Assembly: GCA_950071955.1 (NCBI GenBank)
Contig: CATMOC010000008.1
Coordinates: forward strand, 1 to 17,958
DNA length: 17,958 nt
Source of the DNA: an uncultured Mesorhizobium sp.
Lineage (GTDB): Bacteria; Pseudomonadota; Alphaproteobacteria; Rhizobiales; Rhizobiaceae
Direction of reading: 5' to 3'
Part shown: positions 6,263-13,165 of the stretch, one piece after another
Position numbering within the stretch: the first letter of the stretch is position 1
Layout: every line of letters starts with the position of its first letter
Notes under the pieces: model-generated
The model's database searches: none
Told to the model about the DNA's origin: nothing
The model's input: the letters and a program-made list of their open reading frames with translations, nothing else
Program-made: the position numbers and the translations under genes

Positions 6263-7159
6263 ATGACGAGTGACCTCGCCGCCACCGCCGCAGAACAGGC
6301 GCGCCTTCTTTCGGCGGCGCTTCCCTACATGCAGCGCTACGAGAACAAGACCGTCGTGGTGAAATACGGCGGCCATGCCATGGGCGACGTCGAACTTGGC
6401 CGGGCGTTTGCCCGCGACATCGCGCTGCTCAAGCAGTCCGGTGTCAACCCGATCGTCGTCCACGGAGGCGGTCCGCAGATCGGGGCCATGCTTTCCAAGA
6501 TGGGTATCGAATCGAAATTCGAGGGCGGCCTGCGGGTGACGGACCGCAAGACGGTCGAGATCGTCGAGATGGTGCTGGCGGGATCGATCAACAAGGAGAT
6601 CGTGGCGCTGATCAACGCCGAGGGCGAATGGGCGATCGGGCTCTGCGGCAAGGACGGAAACATGGTCTTCGCGGAGAAGGCCAGGAAGACCGTCGTCGAT
6701 CCGGATTCCAACATCGAGCGGGTGCTCGATCTCGGCTACGTCGGCGAGCCGGTCGAGGTCGACCGTACGCTCCTCGACCTTCTCGCCCGCTCCGAGATGA
6801 TCCCGGTGCTCGCGCCGGTCGCGCCGGGACGCGACGGGGCGACCTACAACATCAACGCCGACACCTTCGCCGGCGCCATCGCCGGCGCGCTCGGCGCCTC
6901 GCGCCTGCTCTTCCTGACGGACGTGCCGGGCGTGCTGGACAAGGACAAGAAGCTGATCGACCAGCTGACGGTCGCGGAAGCGAAGGCGCTGATCGCGGAC
7001 GGGACCATCTCCGGCGGCATGATCCCGAAGGTCGAGACCTGTATCGAGGCGATCGAACGCGGTGTCCAGGGCGTCGTTGTCCTCAACGGCAAGACGCCGC
7101 ACGCCGTGCTGCTGGAGCTTTTCACCGAGCACGGCGCGGGTACGCTGATCGTTCCCTGA
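6263..7159 (+). CDS. argB: Acetylglutamate kinase
   Basis: It phosphorylates N-acetyl-L-glutamate with ATP, the second step of arginine synthesis, in the cytoplasm. The 298 residues carry the amino-acid-kinase fold with the phosphate-binding lysine in VVKYGGHAM (K34), the substrate loop VHGGGPQI (67-73), [37 protein letters not shown] and the C-terminal SGGMIPK motif. The N-terminal helix before residue 28 ([15 protein letters not shown]) is the element that links dimers into the arginine-inhibited hexamer in other ArgB proteins, so feedback inhibition by arginine is likely. ATG 6263 is the natural start; its ribosome binding site is weak (GGGAT). The length is normal. It is monocistronic and ends just before a strong hairpin. 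No arginine-responsive leader was recognised. Confidence 0.97.
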   Translation: MTSDLAATAAEQARLLSAALPYMQRYENKTVVVKYGGHAMGDVELGRAFARDIALLKQSGVNPIVVHGGGPQIGAMLSKMGIESKFEGGLRVTDRKTVEIVEMVLAGSINKEIVALINAEGEWAIGLCGKDGNMVFAEKARKTVVDPDSNIERVLDLGYVGEPVEVDRTLLDLLARSEMIPVLAPVAPGRDGATYNINADTFAGAIAGALGASRLLFLTDVPGVLDKDKKLIDQLTVAEAKALIADGTISGGMIPKVETCIEAIERGVQGVVVLNGKTPHAVLLELFTEHGAGTLIVP

Positions 7160-7164
7160 TGACG

Positions 7165-7200
7165 CCGCCGCGATCGCCCTAGAAAAGGCGATCGCGGTGG
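7165..7200. terminator. Strong hairpin between argB and the convergent GMC gene
   Basis: CCGCGATCGCC (7168-7178) and GGCGATCGCGG (7187-7197) form a perfect 11-bp stem around the loop CTAGAAAA. The stem extends by a G-T and two G-C pairs to 7165 and 7200. It lies six bases after the argB stop and about 30 bases beyond the GMC stop on the other strand, so it probably serves both. There is no long T-tract on either side. Confidence 0.72.
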
Positions 7201-7230
7201 GCGGTGCGGATTGCCAGAGCCAGCAGTCCG

Positions 7231-8691
7231 TCAGGCCTTGGCTTCGGTCCGGACGCCGACCACTTCACGCGCCAGATGGTCGCCGAGCCTCAGCGCGAGG
7301 GCCACGATCGTGGTCGTTGGCGTGCACTGGCCGGACGTGGTGAAGACGGAGGAGCCTCCCACGAAGAGGTTGGCCATGCCGTGCACCCGGCAATCGCTAT
7401 CGACGACGCTGGTCTTGACGTCCGTTCCCATGCGCGTTCCGCCCATGTGATGGTTGCCCGCCAGTTCCATGTCGTCCGGATAGTCCTCGCCATTCAGGAC
7501 CCAATCGCTGATCTGCACCCGCCCGAGGTCCTTGCGCGCAAGGTCCTCGCCGAACATGCGCATCGCCTCGAGCATGGTATGACGGTCGAGTTCGTCCTTC
7601 TTCCAGTGGAGCTCTATGCGGGGAACGCCGTAGGCATCCCGTTCCGTCGTGGAGAGCGCGACGCGGTTGTGACGGCGGGGCGCTTGCTCCCAGTCGAGAT
7701 GGACACGGGCACTGCACTGGAGCTTGGCGCCGAGCAGGTTCGAGACCCACTCCGCGGTCTGCGGCGCATGGCACGCGAGGTCCGCGATCATGCGCTTGGC
7801 GCCGCTGAACGGCATGGTCTCGACCTGGACGTGGAAGTTGAGCACTTCGCGCTCGGCCATCGCCTGCGGCGACGGGATGAAGAAGGCATGACCTTCGTGA
7901 TCCGGCGTCAGAGCGGCCGTGTCGGTGAGGAAGGCATTGCCGGTCCAGTACATCGGGTGCTCCATCCAGTAGCGCCCGAGCGCGTCTGCATGGGGCACGA
8001 CGCCGCCGTTCGAGCGCTCGTTGGACCACAGCAGCAGGCGCGAGTTCTCGAGCCCTCCGGTCGCCACCACGAAGAACGGTGCCGCGATCTCGCCGGCGGC
8101 AGCGCCGTTCGAAATCAGCTTCGCCGCGGTGATGCGCGTCCCGTCGCCGACCAGTTCACCCGCCGCCGTGTTCAGCAAGAGAGCGATATGCTCGCTGGCG
8201 GCGATGGCCTCGCGGTACTTTTCGCCGAACCTGACGGCTTCGCTCTTCTGCACTTCGAAGCGGTAGAACCGATCCGTCGTCTGCCTGTCGGGCGGAAAGT
8301 CGTGCAGGCCAAGCACGTCGAAGGTTTCCGGAAGGAACGGCTCGATGTCGCCGCGGCGGATCGGCCAGCCAGTGTCGGGGACGTAGGATTTCGCGGTGAA
8401 ATCGTGCGCGTCGAGCACCCGGCACCATCCGGCCCAGTGGTTCGAACAGCCGCCGAGAAACCGCAGCCTCGTGATATCGAGGTCGAAATAGGGATCGCCG
8501 ATGGTAACGCCGCGATAGACGTCCTGCGAATCCTCCGTCCACTCCTCTGCGCCGCCTTCAAGCAGCACCGACGGTATTCCCGCCGCCGCGAGCTTGTTGG
8601 CAATGGTGATGCCAGCGGGGCCGGCACCGACGATGCAGACCTGCGGCGTGAAGCCGGAGGCCGCGAATTGTGCCGCGTCCTGGAAGATCAT
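7231..8691 (-). CDS. GMC-family FAD oxidoreductase
   Basis: A flavoenzyme of the glucose-methanol-choline family, 486 residues, likely oxidising an alcohol or sugar; the substrate cannot be read from sequence. The FAD dinucleotide motif GAGPAG is at 22-27, followed by E in LLEGGAEEW. FLGGCSNHWAGWC is the second FAD region, and the C-terminal block runs from NHHMGGTRMG (413-422) to LFVGGSSVFTTSGQC and TIVALALRLGDHL. The catalytic histidine lies in HHMGG (414/415). The second catalytic position, usually H or N in 'G..NPT', reads T457 in GQCTPT. ATG 8691 is preceded by AAGGAG eight bases upstream and overlaps the upstream stop (ATGA), so it is translated with the small twin-arginine protein. It has no signal peptide of its own. 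It resembles membrane-associated dehydrogenase large subunits whose partner carries the Tat signal, which is an inference. Confidence 0.88.
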   Translation of the reverse strand: MIFQDAAQFAASGFTPQVCIVGAGPAGITIANKLAAAGIPSVLLEGGAEEWTEDSQDVYRGVTIGDPYFDLDITRLRFLGGCSNHWAGWCRVLDAHDFTAKSYVPDTGWPIRRGDIEPFLPETFDVLGLHDFPPDRQTTDRFYRFEVQKSEAVRFGEKYREAIAASEHIALLLNTAAGELVGDGTRITAAKLISNGAAAGEIAAPFFVVATGGLENSRLLLWSNERSNGGVVPHADALGRYWMEHPMYWTGNAFLTDTAALTPDHEGHAFFIPSPQAMAEREVLNFHVQVETMPFSGAKRMIADLACHAPQTAEWVSNLLGAKLQCSARVHLDWEQAPRRHNRVALSTTERDAYGVPRIELHWKKDELDRHTMLEAMRMFGEDLARKDLGRVQISDWVLNGEDYPDDMELAGNHHMGGTRMGTDVKTSVVDSDCRVHGMANLFVGGSSVFTTSGQCTPTTTIVALALRLGDHLAREVVGVRTEAKA

Positions 8692-8861
8692 GCCCGGTCT
8701 CCTTCCACGTCCGTGCGCTTCAGGATCCATCCGTCGACCTCGACCAGGTCCTGGTGGGCGGTCGGACGGATGACGCGGAACAGGACCGCGAGTGCGGGCA
8801 GCGCCAGCAGGGCGCCAAGCAAGGTGCGGCGGCGGATGCCGGTCTTGTCGCTGGGCTTCAT
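8688..8861 (-). CDS. Small twin-arginine-signal protein coupled to the GMC oxidoreductase
   Basis: A 57-residue protein beginning MKPSDKTGIRRRTLLGALLA. It has a basic RRR followed by a hydrophobic segment (LLGALLALPALAVLF) like a Tat signal or single membrane anchor, then a short tail containing DLVEVDGWILKRTDVEG. ATG 8861 has GGAG eight bases upstream. Its TGA overlaps the GMC start (ATGA), a sign of translational coupling and stoichiometric partnership. Some GMC dehydrogenases (fructose, gluconate) have a small Tat-signal subunit that carries the folded large subunit out by hitch-hiking; this gene is far shorter but could be a minimal version. The tail's 'V.GW.LK.sD' pattern is familiar from small proteins beside GMC genes, recalled rather than searched. 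Neither the gene nor its role is experimentally defined here. Confidence 0.75.
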   Translation of the reverse strand: MKPSDKTGIRRRTLLGALLALPALAVLFRVIRPTAHQDLVEVDGWILKRTDVEGDRA

Positions 8862-9038
8862 GTTGCTTCTCCAGTTTCGATGCTTGGACGCCCGGTTCTC
8901 AATCCGGCACGCCTGCCCGATCCGAAGCCAGAACTATGCCATCGCCACCCAAAAAAGGGTTTTGGCGTACCGCAACGTGAGGAGAGGGTTTAGGAAGTGT
9001 TAAACCGGTCCGCCGGTGCGAGGCCGGATGGCGGCCGG

Positions 9039-9944
9039 TCAGCCGATGAGAAGGAGCAGCAGGATACCGCCGACGATCATGACGCAGCCGGCGACTTCCA
9101 ACGGCGTGATGCGCTCCCGGAAGAAGAACACCGAGGAGGCGAAGGTGAAGATCATCTCGACCTGTGCCAGCGCCTTCACGACCGCCGCCTGTTCGAGCGT
9201 CATGGCCATGAACCAGCCGAAGGAGGCGCAGGCCCCTGCGGCGCCCACCAGCAGCGAGAGTTTCCAGGCGCTGCGGATGCGGACTATCTCGGCGCGGTCG
9301 CGAAAGATCATCCAGAACCCCATGAGCAGGGTCTGGAACACGATGACGAAGGCCAGCGTCACTGCCGCCTGCATCATGAAGTTCGGGCCGCCCAGCGACA
9401 GGGACGCGGCCCGGTAGGCGACGGCCGAAATCCCGAACAGCGTGCCGGAAGCGAGGCCGATCAGCGCGTTGCGGCTGACGAGCGACGTGAAGAGCGCCCG
9501 CCAGCTCAGCGTCGTGTGCGCGACGGATATCAGCATGACTCCGAACACGCTGACCGCGATGGCCGCCAGAACACCTGCCGTTACCCTCTCACCAAGGAAC
9601 ATAAGCCCGAAGAGCGCGGCCTGCGCGGGCTCCGTGCGCGAATAGGCGGTGCCGACGGCAAAGTTGCGGAATGAAAAGAGGTGGACGAGCAGGAAGGTCG
9701 CGGCGATCTGGCCGAGACCGCCGATGGCCGCCCAGGCGAGGAAGGTAGTGTTGATGTCCGGAAATCCGTAGCCCGCGAAGCGGTTGAGCCCCAGAACGAA
9801 AAACAGGGCGAACGGGACTCCGAATCCGAAACGGACGAACGTCGCACCCGTGGTGCCCATCACGCCTTTCAGGTGCTTCTGCATCGCCGAGCGAAGGTTC
9901 TGCAGGAACGCGGCCGCGAGGGTGATCGGTATCCAGAGTTCCAT
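9039..9944 (-). CDS. EamA/DMT-family transporter
   Basis: An inner-membrane protein of 301 residues with about ten hydrophobic helices arranged as two EamA repeats, the drug/metabolite transporter pattern. The first half ends with AYSRTEPAQAALFGLMFLGERVTAGVLAAIAVSVFGVMLI and the second with ALAQVEMIFTFASSVFFFRERI and the helix CVMIVGGILLLLLIG. Both repeats show the 'P/Q...F......GE/RE' feature before their last helix. Members export amino acids, metabolites or nucleotide sugars; the substrate is not predictable. ATG 9944 lacks an obvious ribosome binding site. The upstream minus-strand gene (the DHA2 transporter) is 109 bases away, separated by a structured palindromic element, so the two are probably not one simple operon. 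Confidence 0.87.
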   Translation of the reverse strand: MELWIPITLAAAFLQNLRSAMQKHLKGVMGTTGATFVRFGFGVPFALFFVLGLNRFAGYGFPDINTTFLAWAAIGGLGQIAATFLLVHLFSFRNFAVGTAYSRTEPAQAALFGLMFLGERVTAGVLAAIAVSVFGVMLISVAHTTLSWRALFTSLVSRNALIGLASGTLFGISAVAYRAASLSLGGPNFMMQAAVTLAFVIVFQTLLMGFWMIFRDRAEIVRIRSAWKLSLLVGAAGACASFGWFMAMTLEQAAVVKALAQVEMIFTFASSVFFFRERITPLEVAGCVMIVGGILLLLLIG

Positions 9945-9960
9945 GATTTTCGGCCGAGCG

Positions 9961-10028
9961 GTTGCAGCGGGGTGGAGCCGTGGAACGGCTCAGGATGACC
10001 GCTACGTCATCCGAAACACCGCTGCAAC
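9961..10028. repeat. 68-base three-stem palindromic element
   Basis: Three perfect inverted pairs form a cloverleaf-like three-way junction. A 10-bp closing stem GTTGCAGCGG (9961-9970) pairs with CCGCTGCAAC (10019-10028). Inside are GAGCCG (9975-9980)/CGGCTC (9986-9991) with loop TGGAA, and GGATGAC (9993-9999)/GTCATCC (10006-10012) with loop CGCTAC. It sits alone in the gap between the DHA2 and EamA genes. It could be a dispersed intergenic palindromic repeat of the kind common in rhizobia (the GGATGAC/GTCATCC core looks familiar), a terminator or a structured leader of the EamA mRNA. Only one copy is present in this window. It is not a tRNA: stem sizes and loop sequences do not fit. Confidence 0.62.
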
Positions 10029-10053
10029 GGACAGGTCTGCCGCCACGCTTGGC

Positions 10054-11544
10054 TCAGGCCTCCACGGATTGCGGCCGGTGGCCGTGCGCGGGGCCCTGGA
10101 CCGGCACCGGCTTGACGAAAAACACCAGGGCCACGATCAGCGCAAAGGCGGCGCACTCATAATAGAGCGCATTGCCGAGACTTTCGACGAAGGCGGGATG
10201 GCTACCGGCGCCGGCCGCGAGGTTGCCGGCCAGGGTGGAGAAGAAGATCTGTCCCGCGATGGCGATACCCAGCGCCGAACCAATCTGCTGGAAGGATTGC
10301 ATCGCTCCTGAGCCGGAACCCGCGTCGCGCGGCGGCACTTGCGCCAAAACCGCCTGGAAGAGCGAAGAGATCGCGATGCCCATACCGAGACCGGAGATGA
10401 AGAGCGGCGGCAAGAACTGCCAGTGGTCCACCTCGTCCGCCACTCCGCCGACGACCAGGCGCAGCATGAACATCCCCACGACCAGAAGTCCCGCTCCACC
10501 CCCGATGCGCGCGCGAGGCCATCGACCGCGCGCACGCCCCGACACGATCGACGCCACGAGGACACCCAGCGGGAACGGGACGGTCGTCAGGCCCGATTCG
10601 AGCGGGCTGAAATCAAAGCCGGTCTGGAGGAACACCGCCAGGACCATGAAGAAGCCCGCAACGCCCGAAAAAAAGACCGTCACCATCGCGATGCCAAGCA
10701 GGTAGCTATTGTTGGTCAGCAGGCTCGCAGGCAGAAGCTGGCTTTTTCCATTGCGTGCCCGCGAGCGTTCGAAGGCAACGAAGATCAAAGCGGCCACGGC
10801 GGACGACGCGACCATGGCGAATGTCCAGGACGGCCAGCCGAGGCTGTGGCCCTCGATCAGCGGGAAGACCAGGAGGAACACGCACAGCGCCGCGAGCGCC
10901 ACACCGCCGATATCGTGCTTCAGATCGTGGTTCGCCGCCATCGGGGGAAGCAGCCGCCAGGCCGCGGCGACGGTGAGGACTCCGATCGGGATGTTGACGA
11001 GGAAGATCGGCCGCCAGTCGAGGCCATAGATGTCCGCGTTGATGAGGAGACCGCCGGTGAGCGGTCCGGCCACGGAGGCAAGCCCCGCCGAAAGACCGAA
11101 CAGCGAGAAGGCGAAGCCACGCTCCTGCGGCGGGAAGATGACCTGCGTGATCGCCAGCACCTGCGGCATCATCATCGCGCCGGACAGGCCCTGGAGCACG
11201 CGGGCGACGATCAAGGTCGGCATGTCGGGCGCCAGTCCGCACAAGGCCGAAAAGAGCGTGAAGCAGAACACGCCGGCGATGAAGACGCGTTTGCGGCCGA
11301 TCGTGTCGCCCAGCCTCCCGAAGGGAAGAAGTCCGAGCGCGAAGGCCAGCACGTAGGCGGCGACGACCCACTCGATCTGACTGCTCGTGGCGTGAAGGTT
11401 CTCCTGCAGCCGCGGAAGCGCCACGTTCACGATCGTGACGTCGATCAGGTTCATGAAGCCCGCAAGCAGCAGGATGAAGAGCGAGATCCAGCGTCGCGGA
11501 TCAATCTCCGGCTCCGCGTATGGTGCGCGATCGGAACGGGACAT
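10054..11544 (-). CDS. DHA2-type MFS multidrug efflux transporter (EmrB/QacA-like)
   Basis: A proton-driven drug exporter of the 14-helix DHA2 branch of the major facilitator superfamily, 496 residues. The first helix carries the DHA2 signature MNLIDVTIVNVALPRLQ. Motif A is GRLGDTIGRKRVF after helix 2, and the motif C region is LASVAGPLTGGLLI in helix 5. A long hydrophobic C-terminal half has paired helices around FSGVAGFFMVLAVFLQ and GLGMGIAISSLFQAVL. ATG 11544 gives a soluble N-terminus (SRSDRAPYAEPEIDPRRW) and lies 16 bases after the tetR stop, with GAGG about ten bases upstream; earlier starts would overlap tetR. It is co-transcribed with the upstream tetR, so it should be induced when that repressor binds its ligand. 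The drug cannot be predicted. Confidence 0.92.
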   Translation of the reverse strand: MSRSDRAPYAEPEIDPRRWISLFILLLAGFMNLIDVTIVNVALPRLQENLHATSSQIEWVVAAYVLAFALGLLPFGRLGDTIGRKRVFIAGVFCFTLFSALCGLAPDMPTLIVARVLQGLSGAMMMPQVLAITQVIFPPQERGFAFSLFGLSAGLASVAGPLTGGLLINADIYGLDWRPIFLVNIPIGVLTVAAAWRLLPPMAANHDLKHDIGGVALAALCVFLLVFPLIEGHSLGWPSWTFAMVASSAVAALIFVAFERSRARNGKSQLLPASLLTNNSYLLGIAMVTVFFSGVAGFFMVLAVFLQTGFDFSPLESGLTTVPFPLGVLVASIVSGRARGRWPRARIGGGAGLLVVGMFMLRLVVGGVADEVDHWQFLPPLFISGLGMGIAISSLFQAVLAQVPPRDAGSGSGAMQSFQQIGSALGIAIAGQIFFSTLAGNLAAGAGSHPAFVESLGNALYYECAAFALIVALVFFVKPVPVQGPAHGHRPQSVEA

Positions 11545-11560
11545 GTCGGGGCAGCCTCGT

Positions 11561-12154
11561 CTAGGGGTTCTGGAAGCAGCGGAGGAGTTCCGCGCAGATG
11601 GCGTCGAAATGCGCAAGCGACGGATCGGACTGGCGTCGCGAACCCGTCAGCGTGCCGATGACGATCGATGCGGCCGCCTGCGGGTCCAGATCACCGCGGA
11701 AGCTGCCGTCGTCGCGACCGGCTTTCAGGAAATCCGCGATCTGGGCATGCCAGTACGCCCGCATTGGCTCAAGCTCCGCCCGCACCTCGGGATCGCGGCG
11801 GGCACGCTCGCCCAGTTCCGCCATCACGGTGAACAGGTCGATGTTCGATTCCAGATTTTCGCGGAAATCCGCGAACTCCTGGCGCAGGCGATCCACCGGC
11901 GACAGGCCCTGGCGCGGACGGCGCTGATGCTGCCGCACGAAGTCGGTGCGCAGCGATTCCGCCACCAGCCGGACCAGGTCCTGCTTCGTCGGTATGTGGT
12001 AGTGCAGGGTCGCGATGTTGATGCCGACACGGTCGGCTATGTCGCGCGTGCGCAAACCCTCGAAGCCGCGCTCCGCGATGAGGGACCGCGCGGCGTCCGC
12101 GATGTCCTGCTTCCTGTTGTCCTGACGCGGGGTCTCTTCGGGCGCTTCGAGCAT
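11561..12154 (-). CDS. TetR/AcrR-family repressor of the adjacent efflux gene
   Basis: A 197-residue one-component repressor. The N-terminal DNA-binding domain has the TetR pattern: IADAARSLIAERGFEGLRT, then the helix-turn-helix RDIADRVGINIATLHYHIPT and KQDLVRLVAES. The rest is an all-helical ligand/dimer domain ending LLRCFQNP. ATG 12154 is chosen over the TTG at 12160. A perfect palindrome (12157-12172) lies immediately upstream, and a consensus -35 TTGACA sits beyond it. The deduced transcript would start at or next to the ATG, so the mRNA may be leaderless, which fits the missing Shine-Dalgarno sequence. It stands first in a two-gene operon with the DHA2 exporter 16 bases downstream, the classic arrangement for an autoregulated drug-responsive unit. 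Confidence 0.92.
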   Translation of the reverse strand: MLEAPEETPRQDNRKQDIADAARSLIAERGFEGLRTRDIADRVGINIATLHYHIPTKQDLVRLVAESLRTDFVRQHQRRPRQGLSPVDRLRQEFADFRENLESNIDLFTVMAELGERARRDPEVRAELEPMRAYWHAQIADFLKAGRDDGSFRGDLDPQAAASIVIGTLTGSRRQSDPSLAHFDAICAELLRCFQNP

Positions 12155-12156
12155 TC

Positions 12157-12190
12157 TCAATCAATTGATTGATTGATCCCCCACTGTCAA
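12157..12190 (-). promoter_or_regulatory. Promoter and TetR operator of the tetR-efflux operon
   Basis: On the minus strand TTGACA (12190-12185) is a perfect -35 hexamer. The expected -10 position (about 12167-12162) falls in the centre of the perfect 16-bp palindrome TCAATCAATTGATTGA (12157-12172). A third TTGA/TCAA unit extends to 12176, so the tetramer occurs in tandem. Binding here would block polymerase directly. The -10 itself is poor (CAATTG or AATTGA). The start point would be near 12155, next to the ATG at 12154. The operator role is inferred from symmetry and placement. Confidence 0.68.
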
Positions 12191-12233
12191 GCGTCTCCGG
12201 CGCCGGATGCTCGGGCTTGTCCGTGAAGATCAG

Positions 12234-13019
12234 CTATGCTGCAGACGAAACTTGCGGTTCCGGGAGCACGATCCTGTCCCGGCCGGCGCGCTTTGCCTTA
12301 TAAAGACGATGGTCGGCGATCCGGAGGGCCTGTGCGACCGTGACGTCGTTACAAAGTTCGGCGCCGCCGATGCTGACGCTGACCTCCAGGGTCGAGCCGC
12401 CGGGTGCCGCCATCCGCGTCGCTGCAACCTCGCGGCGTATCGCCTCGGCAGTGGAGAACGCAGCCGAGGTGTCGAAAGCGGGAAGATAGACCGCGAATTC
12501 CTCGCCGCCGATCCGTCCCGAGATGCTCTCGGCGCCGGCCTTGCACTTGATGGCCCTGGCGATCTCGACCAGGGCGGCGTCACCCGCCGCATGGCCATGC
12601 GTGTCGTTGATGGACTTGAAGTGGTCCGCGTCGATGATCAGAAGCACTCCGGAGCCACGCCGCGCGCTCGTCGCCTCGACGGCTTTCAGGAAGTTCTCGC
12701 GGTTGAGCAGACCGGTCATGGCGTCGCGGCTGGCGCGCTCGGCCAGCTGGGCATGCGCCTCGGCCAGTTCGGCATGGGCCCGGGCGAGTTCGTCGCGGGA
12801 ACGCGCCACTTCCTCGTGGGCGACTTCTATCCTGTGGTGCTGCAGGAAACCGCGGGCACTGGCCGGCCACGCGATCAGCAAGGGGCAGAGGGTGCTGATC
12901 ATCAGCGCGGAACGGTCGAAGGCCATTCCCTGTGTCTTCAGCACGACCGCCGCCAGGATCAGCGATGCGACCGCCGAAACAAAGGCAACCAGTCCTGATT
13001 TGGCGACGATCGAGCGCAT
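12234..13019 (-). CDS. Membrane-anchored GGDEF diguanylate cyclase
   Basis: It makes cyclic di-GMP from two GTP at the inner membrane. The 261 residues hold two N-terminal membrane helices (about 8-27 and 38-55), a heptad-like coiled linker (65-97, EVARSRDELARAHAELAEAH) and a GGDEF domain from about 98 to 250. The domain is complete: DAMTGLLNR, metal-binding D130 in LLIIDADHFKSIND, THGHAAGD, the signature GGEEF at 171-175, and SVSIGGAEL. The inhibitory I-site (RxxD before the signature) is absent: those positions read G and S. Product inhibition by that site is therefore not expected. No sensory domain is visible beyond the helices and linker. ATG 13019 has GGGGAAG just upstream, partly buried in a small hairpin. 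It lies upstream of tetR on the same strand but is separated by tetR's own promoter. Confidence 0.93.
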   Translation of the reverse strand: MRSIVAKSGLVAFVSAVASLILAAVVLKTQGMAFDRSALMISTLCPLLIAWPASARGFLQHHRIEVAHEEVARSRDELARAHAELAEAHAQLAERASRDAMTGLLNRENFLKAVEATSARRGSGVLLIIDADHFKSINDTHGHAAGDAALVEIARAIKCKAGAESISGRIGGEEFAVYLPAFDTSAAFSTAEAIRREVAATRMAAPGGSTLEVSVSIGGAELCNDVTVAQALRIADHRLYKAKRAGRDRIVLPEPQVSSAA

Positions 13020-13022
13020 TCA

Positions 13023-13039
13023 ACTTCCCCAACGGAAGT
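13023..13039 (-). promoter_or_regulatory. Hairpin covering the diguanylate cyclase ribosome binding site
   Basis: Read on the minus strand, ACTTCC-GTTGG-GGAAGT forms a 6-bp perfect stem with a 5-base loop. Its 3' arm contains most of the Shine-Dalgarno sequence, and it ends three bases before the ATG at 13019. It could reduce translation initiation unless opened. Chance occurrence of a 6-bp stem is not negligible. Confidence 0.4.
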
Positions 13040-13165
13040 ACCCTCGCATCGGGACGTTAAAATGACGATACCGGCGATCCTTAAGAAATCGTTGCGGCGC
13101 ACCCGAAGCGCCGACGGAGCTGTGGCGCCCGTTCATTCCCGGACAAAACATGCGATACATGCCGC

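Noticed and set aside
8943..8967. CGCCA...TGGCG palindrome with an A6 run in the EamA-small gene gap
   Set aside because: The stem is short and bulged and no run of Ts follows in either direction, so I do not call a terminator.
7204..9003. 599-codon + strand frame across the GMC gene
   Set aside because: Antisense of a complete GMC oxidoreductase with all motifs.
9961..10028. Reading the three-stem element as a tRNA
   Set aside because: No anticodon arm, T-loop GTTCGA-type sequence or CCA end; the stem lengths do not match.
10339..11661. 440-codon + strand frame across the efflux gene
   Set aside because: Highly charged antisense of a 14-helix MFS transporter, a typical artefact of membrane-protein complements.
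12196..12207. TCCGGCGCCGGA palindrome downstream of the diguanylate cyclase
   Set aside because: A 12-base self-complementary site with no loop is common by chance in GC-rich DNA; it may help termination but cannot be supported.
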